5,328 nt of DNA from Candidatus Zixiibacteriota bacterium (GCA_023700785.1 JAMPYH010000198.1:1-5328), one strand, 5' to 3'; positions 1 through 5,328 are shown, counted from the stretch's first letter. The notes: a model not told the origin generated them from the sequence alone. Translations and numbers: made by a program.

Positions 1-1
1 T

Positions 2-583
2 CTTGAGCAGTATATCCTGACCGAGACGGTCGCCGAGAGTTCGACCTCCTGTTATGCCGGGATGTTGATGTTGCAGGCGCTCGGATTGGGCGGCTGGATG
101 TTTGACGGGATCGATCAGTTCTCACTCCTGGGCGCGAGCGGCAATCCTGAAGTCCCGGGTCTCGGCTTCCAGTTTGATACGAATCCGAAATGGCCGGTGC
201 CGAACTTCACCGGCAGGGAGGGAATCTTTGTCGCCTCCTGTCCGCCGCACTATCCCAATATGCGGGCGGCGGTGGACGCTCTGGTGCGGCGGAAGTACGA
301 CGCGGGGGGGCCGTTTAACGCCGACACGCCAGGACCGTGGAAAGAGAGCGCCAAAGTGCGCGGCGCGGCGGCGGAGATGAATGAAGAGTTCAAGGAATGC
401 GTCGCGCTGCAATGCCAGTACATCTATGACACGTTCGGCCGATTCCCGGGGACAGTGCCATCGGTCTATGTGCTGACATTCCTTCAGGCGCACCATCTCG
501 ACCTGGATTTCTACGACAAGAACTTCCAGGCCGGCGGCTATCTGCATACACACGCGGACCACATGAAGATGTGGCACGGGTAG
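2..583 (+). CDS. Conserved-looking protein of unknown function, C-terminal part (5' end outside window)
   Basis: The reading frame is open from the first bases of the window to a TAG at 581-583, giving 193 residues without a start; the first in-window ATG (62) is probably internal because the 20 codons before it read as ordinary protein. I do not recognise the family with confidence. Visible features are a short Gly-rich segment ALGLGGWMFDG (residues 26-36), a hydrophobic stretch ending in SCPPHYPN (79-86), a Pro/Gly-rich central part, two cysteines in ECVALQC (132-138), and a His-rich C-terminus with HH at 164-165 and histidines at 182, 184, 187 and 192. The segment LMLQALGLGGW faintly recalls the 'ALGLG' helix of nitroreductase-fold proteins, but no FMN-binding pattern can be confirmed from this fragment. 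The His/Cys content might indicate metal binding; that is inference only. There is no signal peptide or membrane segment in the visible part. The codon pattern and GC-rich third positions support a real gene. Function is left open. Confidence 0.75.
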   Translation, partial: LEQYILTETVAESSTSCYAGMLMLQALGLGGWMFDGIDQFSLLGASGNPEVPGLGFQFDTNPKWPVPNFTGREGIFVASCPPHYPNMRAAVDALVRRKYDAGGPFNADTPGPWKESAKVRGAAAEMNEEFKECVALQCQYIYDTFGRFPGTVPSVYVLTFLQAHHLDLDFYDKNFQAGGYLHTHADHMKMWHG

Positions 584-591
584 GGCAGAAA

Positions 592-664
592 CCCTCACCC
601 TCCCCTTCGGGGCACCCGCTTCCCTTGGGAGAAGGTGGCCCGCCGCTGGCGGGCCGGATGAGGG
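592..664. repeat. GC-rich structured intergenic repeat-like element (three hairpins inside an outer stem)
   Basis: The outer arms are CCCTCACCC (592-600) and GGATGAGGG (656-664), complementary at eight of nine positions. Between them lie three hairpins: CCCC-TTC-GGGG (602-612), CTTCCC paired with GGGAGAAG with a bulge (619-634), and a perfect 8-bp stem GGCCCGCC-GCT-GGCGGGCC (637-655). It begins 8 bp after the stop codon of the upstream gene. CCCTCACCC...GGGAGAAGG...GATGAGGG elements of this style are, from general knowledge, scattered between genes in many GC-rich bacterial genomes and often cause spurious short ORFs. In RNA it would form a cloverleaf-like fold and could stabilise the 3' end of the upstream transcript. 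No run of T follows it, so it is not a standard intrinsic terminator. Whether it is repeated elsewhere in this genome cannot be seen from one window. Confidence 0.65.
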
Positions 665-703
665 CAGGCAATTCAGAGACCACTTGCGACTTTCTGGTTC
701 CGC

Positions 704-732
704 TTGCCGGACCTTCCTCAGAGATGTTTATT
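704..732 (+). promoter_or_regulatory. Weak candidate promoter for csaA
   Basis: TTGCCG (704-709) and TTTATT (727-732) are separated by 17 bp. Each hexamer matches the sigma-70 consensus at four of six bases. If used, transcription would start about at the ATG (740), giving a leaderless or nearly leaderless mRNA. This agrees with the absence of a good Shine-Dalgarno sequence ahead of the gene. The match is weak and could be chance. Confidence 0.2.
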
Positions 733-739
733 GCTCCCT

Positions 740-1081
740 ATGACCGAACCGCTATCGTATGACGATTTTCTCAAAGTCGATATTCGGGTGGGGAGAATTG
801 TCGAGGTCGTCGATTTTGAGCGAGCCAAGATCCCGGCGTACAAGCTCAAGATCGATTTTGGCGCGGAGATAGGCATCAAGCAGACGTCGGCGAGATTCAA
901 GACAAACTACACTCCGGAGCAGTTGATGAACCGCCAGTGTCTGGCGGTGGTCAATTTTCCGCCCAAGAATATCGGTGGCTTTATGTCCGAAGTGCTCCTG
1001 CTGGGTGTCCCCCGCCCCGGCGGCGGGTTGGTCTTGGTCAGCCCGGTCGAAAACGCTGATCTGGGCGGCCGGCTCTACTAG
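740..1081 (+). CDS. csaA: CsaA-family tRNA-binding (OB-fold) protein
   Basis: The 113-residue protein matches the CsaA family end to end in length and in its diagnostic blocks: DIRVGRI (14-20), EIGIKQTSA (43-51) and VNFPPKNIGGFMSEVLLLG (71-89). CsaA is a small cytoplasmic OB-fold protein related to the C-terminal tRNA-binding domain of methionyl-tRNA synthetase and to Trbp111. It forms dimers; in Bacillus it was described as a chaperone linked to protein export, and the fold binds tRNA. The ATG at 740 is preferred because family similarity begins a few residues later (YDDFLKVDIRVG). An in-frame TTG at 704 would add 12 residues (PDLPQRCLLLP...) that do not look like family sequence. No clear Shine-Dalgarno sequence precedes 740. 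It lies 156 bp downstream of the unknown gene, with the structured repeat between them, and 71 bp before the kinase-like gene, so it is probably its own transcription unit. Confidence 0.92.
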   Translation: MTEPLSYDDFLKVDIRVGRIVEVVDFERAKIPAYKLKIDFGAEIGIKQTSARFKTNYTPEQLMNRQCLAVVNFPPKNIGGFMSEVLLLGVPRPGGGLVLVSPVENADLGGRLY

Positions 1082-1105
1082 TTGACCTCTCTAAAACAAA
1101 TCACG

Positions 1106-1133
1106 TTGCGAATCCATGATGCCTGCGTATTTT
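1106..1133 (+). promoter_or_regulatory. Candidate promoter for the cytidylate kinase-like gene
   Basis: TTGCGA (1106-1111) is followed after 16 bp by TATTTT (1128-1133), inside an AT-rich patch (TATTTTATATATG) that stands out from the GC-rich surroundings. An overlapping TATATA (1133-1138) is an alternative -10. The predicted start of transcription falls around the Shine-Dalgarno sequence at 1140, which would leave a very short leader; the -10 may therefore be mis-assigned. It is supported only by motif similarity and location. Confidence 0.3.
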
Positions 1134-1139
1134 ATATAT

Positions 1140-1147
1140 GGAGGTGA
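1140..1147 (+). promoter_or_regulatory. Strong Shine-Dalgarno sequence fixing the start of the kinase-like gene
   Basis: GGAGGTGA is a full match to the anti-Shine-Dalgarno sequence of 16S rRNA. It lies 5 nt before the ATG at 1153. An in-frame ATG at 1138 overlaps this site and would translate the ribosome-binding site itself, so 1153 is the better start. Confidence 0.85.
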
Positions 1148-1152
1148 TTCGT

Positions 1153-1863
1153 ATGACCTCGATCGATGCGATCATCAATCGGCAGCTCCTCAAATGGGAG
1201 CTTGAGCGACGGCGGGCATCTGAAGAACTCCACCCGCCGATCGCCGAGCCGCAGCATATCATCACAGTCAGTCGCCAGACCGGCTCGCGCGGTTCCTATC
1301 TCGCCACTCAGCTCGCGGAACGACTTGGCTTTCAACGTTTGCATCGGGACGTGCTCGATGTCATGGCCAGAGAATCAGGCTACTATCGTCGGTTGCTGGA
1401 GAATCTCGATGAGCATGCGCGGGGGCGACTGCATCTGGCGGTCGAAGCGGCACTCTCCGGCCAGCTCATTGACCACACCGACTACAATGAGTATCTGGCG
1501 AAAGTAGTGTTGTCGATGGCGGAACTTGGCGGCGTGATCCTGATGGGGCGAGGCGGAAATGTCATTCTGGGACCAAACAACGGATTCCATCTGCGAGTGG
1601 TCTGCCCCGAACCGATTCGCGTTGAGAATCTCTGTCGATTCAAGGCGATGTCTCCTCGCGAGGCGAGGCAAATCATCGAGAGATCAGACCATGAGCGGCG
1701 CGAGTTTATCCAAAAAGTCTATCATCGGGACATTGACGACCCCATCTACTACGATCTGGTTTTGAATACCGGAACGGTCGATATGGCGCGGCTGGTAGAT
1801 CTGGTGGAATTGGCGTTCAGGGCAAAAATGGAATCGCTGCGGGCGCATAGCGCCACTGTGTGA
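1153..1863 (+). CDS. Cytidylate kinase-like family protein
   Basis: The 236-residue product resembles the cytidylate kinase-like family (Pfam Cytidylate_kin2 type), P-loop proteins related to CMP kinase. Residues 1-33 form a charged, probably helical extension (IINRQLLKWELERRR). The core begins with HIITVSRQTGSRGSYLA (35-51), the family's version of the phosphate-binding loop. It has SRxxGSxG instead of the classical GxxGSGK[ST], so the usual P-loop lysine is absent, as is common in this family. Further landmarks are the strand-turn GRGGNVIL (132-139), RVVCPEPIRVENLCRF (148-163) resembling the lid/NMP region, an Asp-Arg block SDHERREFI (178-186), and the terminal YYDLVLNTG (199-207), typical of nucleotide kinases. 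The reaction is probably phosphotransfer to a nucleotide or another small molecule, but CMP specificity is not shown; the true housekeeping Cmk is expected elsewhere. The start at 1153 is set by GGAGGTGA at 1140-1147. The gene ends 13 bp from the convergent methyltransferase gene. Confidence 0.85.
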   Translation: MTSIDAIINRQLLKWELERRRASEELHPPIAEPQHIITVSRQTGSRGSYLATQLAERLGFQRLHRDVLDVMARESGYYRRLLENLDEHARGRLHLAVEAALSGQLIDHTDYNEYLAKVVLSMAELGGVILMGRGGNVILGPNNGFHLRVVCPEPIRVENLCRFKAMSPREARQIIERSDHERREFIQKVYHRDIDDPIYYDLVLNTGTVDMARLVDLVELAFRAKMESLRAHSATV

Positions 1864-1888
1864 GCGACGAACGACGTTATTTCGTCGC
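1864..1888. terminator. Hairpin between convergent genes, possible bidirectional terminator
   Basis: GCGACGAA (1864-1871) and TTCGTCGC (1881-1888) form a perfect 8-bp stem with a 9-nt loop. It starts immediately after the kinase-like stop codon and extends through the last codons and stop of the methyltransferase gene on the other strand. The position between tail-to-tail genes suggests a role in ending or protecting both transcripts. Neither strand has a T run after the stem, so it is not a canonical rho-independent terminator. Confidence 0.4.
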
Positions 1889-2656
1889 GCGCACGAGTAA
1901 CATCAGCGGGAACGTGCTTTGGCCCGACGGCGGGTACCAGCGATCACCTTCGCAATACCAATCTTCATAGACCTGATAATACGAATAATCAAACTCCCCG
2001 ACCTTCCCGATCCTCAACCCGGCATTGATCAGACAATTGAGGATCCCGGCGGTAGTGTGTTGCCATTCGGTGCTGGGGTGTGAACGTATGAACGTGCGGT
2101 CGGCGTAGTCCGGCTGGTTGTCGAGCGTCTCGGACTCGGTGGAAAAATAACTCAATTTTGTCTGATGGATCGCGAGCGAACAGGGGTGATCATCGATCAG
2201 GAGAAAAGTCCCGCCGGGTTTCAGCGATTGGGCGACAACCTGCGCCCAGCGATCCAGATCCGCGAGCCAGCAGAGCGTGCCGTACGATTGGTAAACAAAG
2301 TCAAAGTGTTCATCCAGAACGCTTCGAAGATCAAGAACATCGGAGCGAACAAACCGAGCCGACATCAGTCCCGACTTCTCTTTCAGTTCATTCGCGCGGA
2401 GGATCGATCGGTCCGATATATCCACACCGGTGACGACCGCGCCTTTACGCGCCCATGAGAGCGTGTCGAGCCCGAATTGGCACATCAGGTGCAGGAAAGT
2501 CTTCCCTGAAACATCGCCAAGCTCACTCAGCTCGAGCTGTTTCAGGCTGGAGCCGCCCTCCAGGAATTGCTGAGTGAGATAGCTCGGGTGGTTGAGGTGA
2601 ACATCAACTATCTCATTCCACATCGCGCGGTTTCGTTCGTGGTCCTGGTGCGGCAT
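1877..2656 (-). CDS. Class I SAM-dependent methyltransferase
   Basis: This 259-residue protein has a Rossmann-type methyltransferase domain. It begins with the family signature RAMWNEIVDVHLNHPSY (10-26). Motif I, the SAM-binding loop, is FLHLMCQFG (54-62), followed by LDTLSWARKGAVVTGVDIS (63-81) with acidic D79 expected to contact the SAM ribose. Motif III-like residues are RSDVLDL (104-110). Motif IV is FDFVYQSYGTLCWL (118-131), and the post-motif strand is LKPGGTFLLIDDHP (145-158). The Cys/Gln-rich motif I in place of GxGxG is typical of a widespread uncharacterised group with 'HLQCHFGLDTLSWAR'. The C-terminal part (175-255) is aromatic-rich and probably forms the substrate pocket; the substrate is unknown. 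Its ATG shares one base with the lptG stop (TAATG), and GGAG lies 10 nt upstream within lptG, so translation is probably coupled. An internal Met12 is an alternative start, but residues 1-11 fit the junction. The neighbours hint at an envelope role without proving it. Confidence 0.9.
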   Translation of the reverse strand: MPHQDHERNRAMWNEIVDVHLNHPSYLTQQFLEGGSSLKQLELSELGDVSGKTFLHLMCQFGLDTLSWARKGAVVTGVDISDRSILRANELKEKSGLMSARFVRSDVLDLRSVLDEHFDFVYQSYGTLCWLADLDRWAQVVAQSLKPGGTFLLIDDHPCSLAIHQTKLSYFSTESETLDNQPDYADRTFIRSHPSTEWQHTTAGILNCLINAGLRIGKVGEFDYSYYQVYEDWYCEGDRWYPPSGQSTFPLMLLVRATK

Positions 2657-3738
2657 TACTTCCGTGCTCCGATCAAGACGACCAGCCCGATCACCAGAAA
2701 GACCGCGTTTATCCCCCAGACCGCCGCCATCTCCGGTACTTTCTCATTATACCCGGCCGACTGCAATATTCTGAAGAGGATAAAATAAAGCAGCGAGATC
2801 GCCGCGCCGACCGAGAACGAGACGGCGATGCCGGATCGTTGCGGATTGGCCGCGAACGGGACGCAGATAAGAATGATGATGATAGAGGTCATCGGGAACG
2901 CGTATTTGATCTGGAGGTCGATCGACTCCCGCAAGAAGGGTCCGCCGGTCCGCTTTTGCAGATCGATGTAGTCTTTCAGCTGTTCGAGCCCCATATCCTC
3001 GGGCTTGATGATCTTGCTCTCAAAATCCTGCGGCCTGTCCTTGACCAGCGCGACCGTCATAGTGTCGAACTCAAGAAATGTTTCCTTGGCGAGTGAATCA
3101 AAATCGCGCACCTGACCCATGCGCAGCAGCCAGCGATGATCCTCGAACGCGACCTTGTCGGCCGTAATGATCTGTTTGAGGCGGTTGCCCTCGGTGGCAT
3201 ACAATTTGAAGTCCCGCCCGTCGCCCCGCTCGGTGTCGAACGACGTGATGGTGTAGAACTTGCCGGGGCTGATCTGCCGGAAGACATTTCGTACTTTCGC
3301 CATCGCCGCTTTCGACCTGTTCTCGATGGTGAACTCTTTGAGCTCGATGCGGCGCTGGTTGAGCGGCGGAAAAAGATACTCGCTGTAATAGAAGTGGCCG
3401 ATGGCGAGCAGGATAGTAGCAAGCAGAAAGGGCAAAGTGACGCGATAGAGCGAAATGCCGGCGGCTTTCATCGCGAGGATCTCGCGTCGGCGCGCGAGTA
3501 TCGACACGGAGAAGAGCGCCGCCAGCAGGACAAACATCGGCATAAAGGATTTGATCACCCAGCCGCCGAAGAAGAGATAGTATTGGAGGATGGTCAGCAG
3601 CGGCACCCGGTGATCGACAAAATCGCGTAATTGCTCTACCATATTGACGACAATGATGGTCAGGCCGATCGCCACGGTGACCACCGCCAGCGACTGGAGG
3701 TAATATCGCAACAGATAAAGGTCGAGCTTCTTGATCAT
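2656..3738 (-). CDS. lptG: LptG-type lipopolysaccharide export permease (YjgP/YjgQ family)
   Basis: LptG and LptF form the membrane part of the LptB2FG ABC transporter, which extracts lipopolysaccharide from the inner membrane and passes it to LptC and the periplasmic bridge. The 360 residues match the usual LptG size and layout. Three N-terminal membrane helices lie at about 12-32, 50-80 and 101-120, a periplasmic beta-jellyroll domain at about 140-235, and three C-terminal helices at about 279-297, 302-325 and 335-357. The cytoplasmic coupling segment RRREILAMKAAGIS (83-96), which contacts the ATPase LptB, is clear and characteristic. The protein starts in an ATGA overlap with the upstream lptF stop and ends in a TAATG overlap with the methyltransferase start. 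The LptF/LptG assignment rests on gene order and motif style, since the two are homologous. No lptB, lptC or lptA is present in this window. Confidence 0.9.
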   Translation of the reverse strand: MIKKLDLYLLRYYLQSLAVVTVAIGLTIIVVNMVEQLRDFVDHRVPLLTILQYYLFFGGWVIKSFMPMFVLLAALFSVSILARRREILAMKAAGISLYRVTLPFLLATILLAIGHFYYSEYLFPPLNQRRIELKEFTIENRSKAAMAKVRNVFRQISPGKFYTITSFDTERGDGRDFKLYATEGNRLKQIITADKVAFEDHRWLLRMGQVRDFDSLAKETFLEFDTMTVALVKDRPQDFESKIIKPEDMGLEQLKDYIDLQKRTGGPFLRESIDLQIKYAFPMTSIIIILICVPFAANPQRSGIAVSFSVGAAISLLYFILFRILQSAGYNEKVPEMAAVWGINAVFLVIGLVVLIGARK

Positions 3739-5066
3739 GTTTTGGGGACCCGGCGGAAGTAGGCAAAGACCGGTTTCTCAGTGACAACGACATAGATCAA
3801 ATATATGCCGATGGCGCCAAGCAGGATGTTCGCTCCCCACATCGCGATGAAAGGCGACACCAGGCCGCGGTCGGCGAGGTCTTCTCCGCCGATCAGGAAC
3901 GCCCAGTAGATAATGAATAGCGCGATCGAGATAGAGATGGCGATACCCATGCCGCCTTTGCGCGTCATGATCGCGAGTGGCGCGCCGATCAGCACGAACG
4001 CCAGCGACGCCGCGGGAATGGAATACTTCTTGTATATCTCGATCTGGAACTTGGCGGCTACTTTTCGGCGAGTCTCGATCTGCTGCAGGTTTCGCTCTAT
4101 GGTCCGAAGCTGCACCATGGCGTCGGTTTTCGCGAGCACCAGCGCCGCGGAGTCAGTAATGACACCTGCCCCTTGTACCGCGAAAGTATCCGAATAGAGC
4201 CGCGTGAATCGCTCTCTGAGGCTATTGATCGAGCTGGCTTGCAGCGGCTTTATTTGCTCCAAGTTGGACAAAACGTGCCTCTGCATGGTATCGATCGGCA
4301 TCTCGCGGTCGGTCCGGTAGTCCGTCTCTGTGCGGACCAGTTCCGAACCGGTGCCAGAGATATTTATCACCTGATCTTGGAAATCTACCTTGCGGTAATT
4401 GGCCGGGGTCTCGACATCAAACGAGTGCAGTTCTCCGTTATAGAGCGTAAATTGCAGATTTTTCCCATTATCCAATGATTTCAAGAAACCGTACTCGGCG
4501 ATGATCAGGCGCGGCTTGGCGGGATTTTTGGTTTCAGTGATCCGGACGCCTTCGACACGCGAGGTAGAGTGATCGATCTTGTCAACCTGCACCAGATAGC
4601 CGGGGATCTCGGTGATGAAGATGCCTGACCTGAAGACCAATGTCGGCCGCATCGCGGAGATATCTCCCCAGAGAAGTCGGGCGCGCTTGTTCAGATCCGG
4701 CAGAACCGCGTCGTTAAACCAGATCATACCGGCAGTCAGGAGTGAGGCCGCCACCAGGAGCGGGATCAGCATCTGGAGCAGATTTATCCCGGATGATTTG
4801 ATGGCGGTCACCTCAAAGTCTGAAGTAAGGCGCCCGAACGCCATTAACGTGGCGACCAGCACCGACATCGGCACCGAAAGCGCCAGCATCCAGGCCAGAT
4901 TCAGCCCGATCAACTCCAGCACAACCCAGACTGAAAGATCTTTATCAATGACCTGGTCCACTATTTTGGGGACATACTCAATGATCAGCAAAAAAGTGAT
5001 AATGAATAGCGCGAATAGAAACGGAGCGATATGCTCCCTGAGGATGTAGCGCTGGAGGATCTTCAT
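3735..5066 (-). CDS. lptF: LptF-type lipopolysaccharide export permease (YjgP/YjgQ family), enlarged
   Basis: This is the partner of the downstream LptG in the lipopolysaccharide-extracting ABC transporter of the inner membrane. Membrane helices are visible at about 12-30, 48-76, 97-118, 350-366, 371-393 and 404-428. The N-terminus MKILQRYILREHIAPFLFAL and the coupling segment SDFEVTAIKSSG (82-93) are typical of the family. The periplasmic jellyroll covers about 135-250. At 443 residues it is about 80 longer than the E. coli protein; the extra length lies between the jellyroll and helix 4 (about 250-345) and is rich in charged, helix-forming residues (for example MVQLRTIERNLQQIETRR, 317-334), likely a coiled coil. 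Larger YjgP/YjgQ proteins of this kind are known in Bacteroidota-like lineages. The ATG at 5066 is chosen because family similarity begins at residue 1; only a weak Shine-Dalgarno sequence precedes it. It is the first gene of a three-gene minus-strand operon. Confidence 0.9.
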   Translation of the reverse strand: MKILQRYILREHIAPFLFALFIITFLLIIEYVPKIVDQVIDKDLSVWVVLELIGLNLAWMLALSVPMSVLVATLMAFGRLTSDFEVTAIKSSGINLLQMLIPLLVAASLLTAGMIWFNDAVLPDLNKRARLLWGDISAMRPTLVFRSGIFITEIPGYLVQVDKIDHSTSRVEGVRITETKNPAKPRLIIAEYGFLKSLDNGKNLQFTLYNGELHSFDVETPANYRKVDFQDQVINISGTGSELVRTETDYRTDREMPIDTMQRHVLSNLEQIKPLQASSINSLRERFTRLYSDTFAVQGAGVITDSAALVLAKTDAMVQLRTIERNLQQIETRRKVAAKFQIEIYKKYSIPAASLAFVLIGAPLAIMTRKGGMGIAISISIALFIIYWAFLIGGEDLADRGLVSPFIAMWGANILLGAIGIYLIYVVVTEKPVFAYFRRVPKT

Positions 5067-5078
5067 AAGGCTCTGGAA

Positions 5079-5105
5079 AATATATCAGTTATACAGATTC
5101 ATCAA
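5079..5105 (-). promoter_or_regulatory. Candidate promoter of the lptF-lptG-methyltransferase operon
   Basis: Read on the minus strand, TTGATG (5105-5100) is followed after 15 bp by TATATT (5084-5079), preceded by TG and one base (TGATATATT), an extended -10 motif. The spacer is short, but an extended -10 can compensate. Transcription would begin about 5072, leaving only a few bases before the lptF ATG at 5066, which fits the lack of a clear ribosome-binding site. Motif evidence only. Confidence 0.4.
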
Positions 5106-5184
5106 CTGTAATATTCCGCCAAAATTCATCGTTTTGCGGGCGGTTTTCGATTCGGTCAGTAACGCCAAATTCGATTTCAACCGC

Positions 5185-5213
5185 TTGGCAGTCTGTCAGC
5201 CGGATGCTATACT
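5185..5213 (+). promoter_or_regulatory. Good sigma-70-type promoter with extended -10 for the right-edge gene
   Basis: TTGGCA (5185-5190) and TATACT (5208-5213) each match five of six consensus bases and are separated by the optimal 17 bp. TG at 5205-5206 adds an extended -10 (TGCTATACT). The predicted start of transcription is near 5220, giving a leader of about 24 nt that contains the GGGGGT ribosome-binding site at 5233-5238. This is the strongest promoter match in the window. Confidence 0.75.
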
Positions 5214-5243
5214 CAGGCAAATATCCAAGCCTGGGGGTCTGTG

Positions 5244-5328
5244 ATGGACAATAAGACAATTCGCGATCTGGCGATCAAAGATACGTTTGTTGGCTACTGC
5301 GTTGTCCGGAAAAAGGAGATTCGGGACA
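5244..5328 (+). CDS. N-terminus of a probable YhaM-like 3'-5' exoribonuclease or OB-fold/HD-domain protein (3' end outside window)
   Basis: Only 28 codons are present before the window ends: an ATG at 5244 followed by DNKTIRDLAIKDTFVGYCVV and RKKEIRD. The pattern 'IxDLxxxDxFxGxxxVxxKExR' resembles the start of YhaM-type proteins, where an N-terminal OB-fold nucleic-acid-binding domain precedes an HD phosphohydrolase domain that degrades RNA from the 3' end. The catalytic HD domain would lie beyond the edge and is unseen. GGGGGT (5233-5238), a one-base variant of GGAGGT, lies 5 nt before the ATG; an adjacent in-frame GTG (5241) is an alternative start adding one residue. A strong promoter lies just upstream. 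The gene is divergent from lptF. The identification relies on a short stretch and should be taken as likely rather than certain. Confidence 0.6.
   Translation, partial: MDNKTIRDLAIKDTFVGYCVVRKKEIRD

Larger units (their letters stand above)
5067..5243. other. Divergent intergenic region between lptF and the YhaM-like gene
   Basis: This AT-richer 177-bp stretch separates head-to-head genes and contains both candidate promoters. It also holds a bulged inverted repeat, CCGCCAAAA (5116-5124) with TTTTGCGG (5132-5139), a wider inverted pair GCGGTT (5140-5145) and AACCGC (5179-5184), and a direct repeat TTCGATT at 5146-5152 and 5170-5176. These could be binding sites for a shared regulator; no known operator was recognised. 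No ORF or RNA gene is apparent. Confidence 0.5.

Noticed and set aside
122..598. Antisense ORF opposite the left-edge gene
   Set aside because: Its His/Arg/Val-rich composition is that of a shadow frame in GC-rich DNA, and the plus frame has coherent protein-like sequence running in from the window edge.
592..664. Intrinsic terminator for the left-edge gene
   Set aside because: The hairpins are strong but no T run follows any of them; a repeat-like element is the better description.
704..739. TTG start giving a 12-residue longer CsaA
   Set aside because: The added residues do not resemble the family, whose similarity begins just after the ATG at 740.
571..762. Small plus-strand ORF across the end of the unknown gene and the intergenic repeat
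   Set aside because: Its translation (PSPSGHPLPLGEGGPPLAGRMRAG) is the typical spurious product of the structured repeat, and it overlaps both the upstream gene end and the csaA start.
1138..1152. ATG at 1138 as start of the kinase-like protein
   Set aside because: It overlaps the GGAGGTGA ribosome-binding site; the ATG at 1153 has ideal spacing from that site.
3098..3793. 231-codon minus-strand ORF overlapping lptG
   Set aside because: It lies in another frame of lptG; the lptG frame encodes a complete, recognisable permease and this one encodes low-complexity Arg/His/Pro-rich sequence.
1..5328. Defence island, prophage, CRISPR or transposon
   Set aside because: No spaced repeats, integrase, transposase, nuclease-effector pair or attachment-site duplication was found; the recognisable genes are housekeeping or envelope genes.

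Overview
This 5.3 kb window comes from a GC-rich bacterial chromosome with an outer membrane. The evidence for the outer membrane is a tandem lptF-lptG pair, which encodes the permeases that extract lipopolysaccharide from the inner membrane. The long helical insert in the LptF-like protein, the cytidylate-kinase-like protein and the apparent YhaM-like gene next door would fit a lineage of the Bacteroidota/Gemmatimonadota/Zixibacteria type (FCB group). That placement is inference from protein style only. No mobile element, CRISPR array, tRNA or rRNA is visible.

Layout, left to right. A plus-strand gene cut by the left edge (2-583) encodes the C-terminal 193 residues of a protein I cannot name. 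It is followed by a GC-rich repeat-like element (592-664) that folds into three adjacent hairpins closed by an outer stem. Next come a CsaA-type tRNA-binding protein (740-1081) and a cytidylate kinase-like protein (1153-1863) whose start is fixed by a near-perfect Shine-Dalgarno sequence. The plus-strand block ends tail-to-tail, 13 bp from a minus-strand operon, with a hairpin shared by the two gene ends.

The minus-strand operon, read from right to left, is lptF (5066-3735), lptG (3738-2656) and a SAM-dependent methyltransferase (2656-1877). The genes overlap by ATGA and TAATG junctions, so the three proteins are probably made from one mRNA with coupled translation. A 177 bp divergent intergenic region separates lptF from a plus-strand gene cut by the right edge (5244 onward). 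Its 28 visible residues look like the N-terminus of a YhaM-type 3'-5' exoribonuclease or a related OB-fold/HD protein. That gene has the best promoter in the window: TTGGCA, a 17 bp spacer, and an extended -10 TGCTATACT.

Functionally the window is mostly housekeeping: envelope biogenesis (LptFG), RNA-related proteins (CsaA, the YhaM-like protein) and small enzymes. I found no convincing new defence, mobile or signalling system. The points most worth following up are the unnamed left-edge family, the structured repeat, the methyltransferase coupled to lptG, and the atypical phosphate loop of the kinase-like protein.
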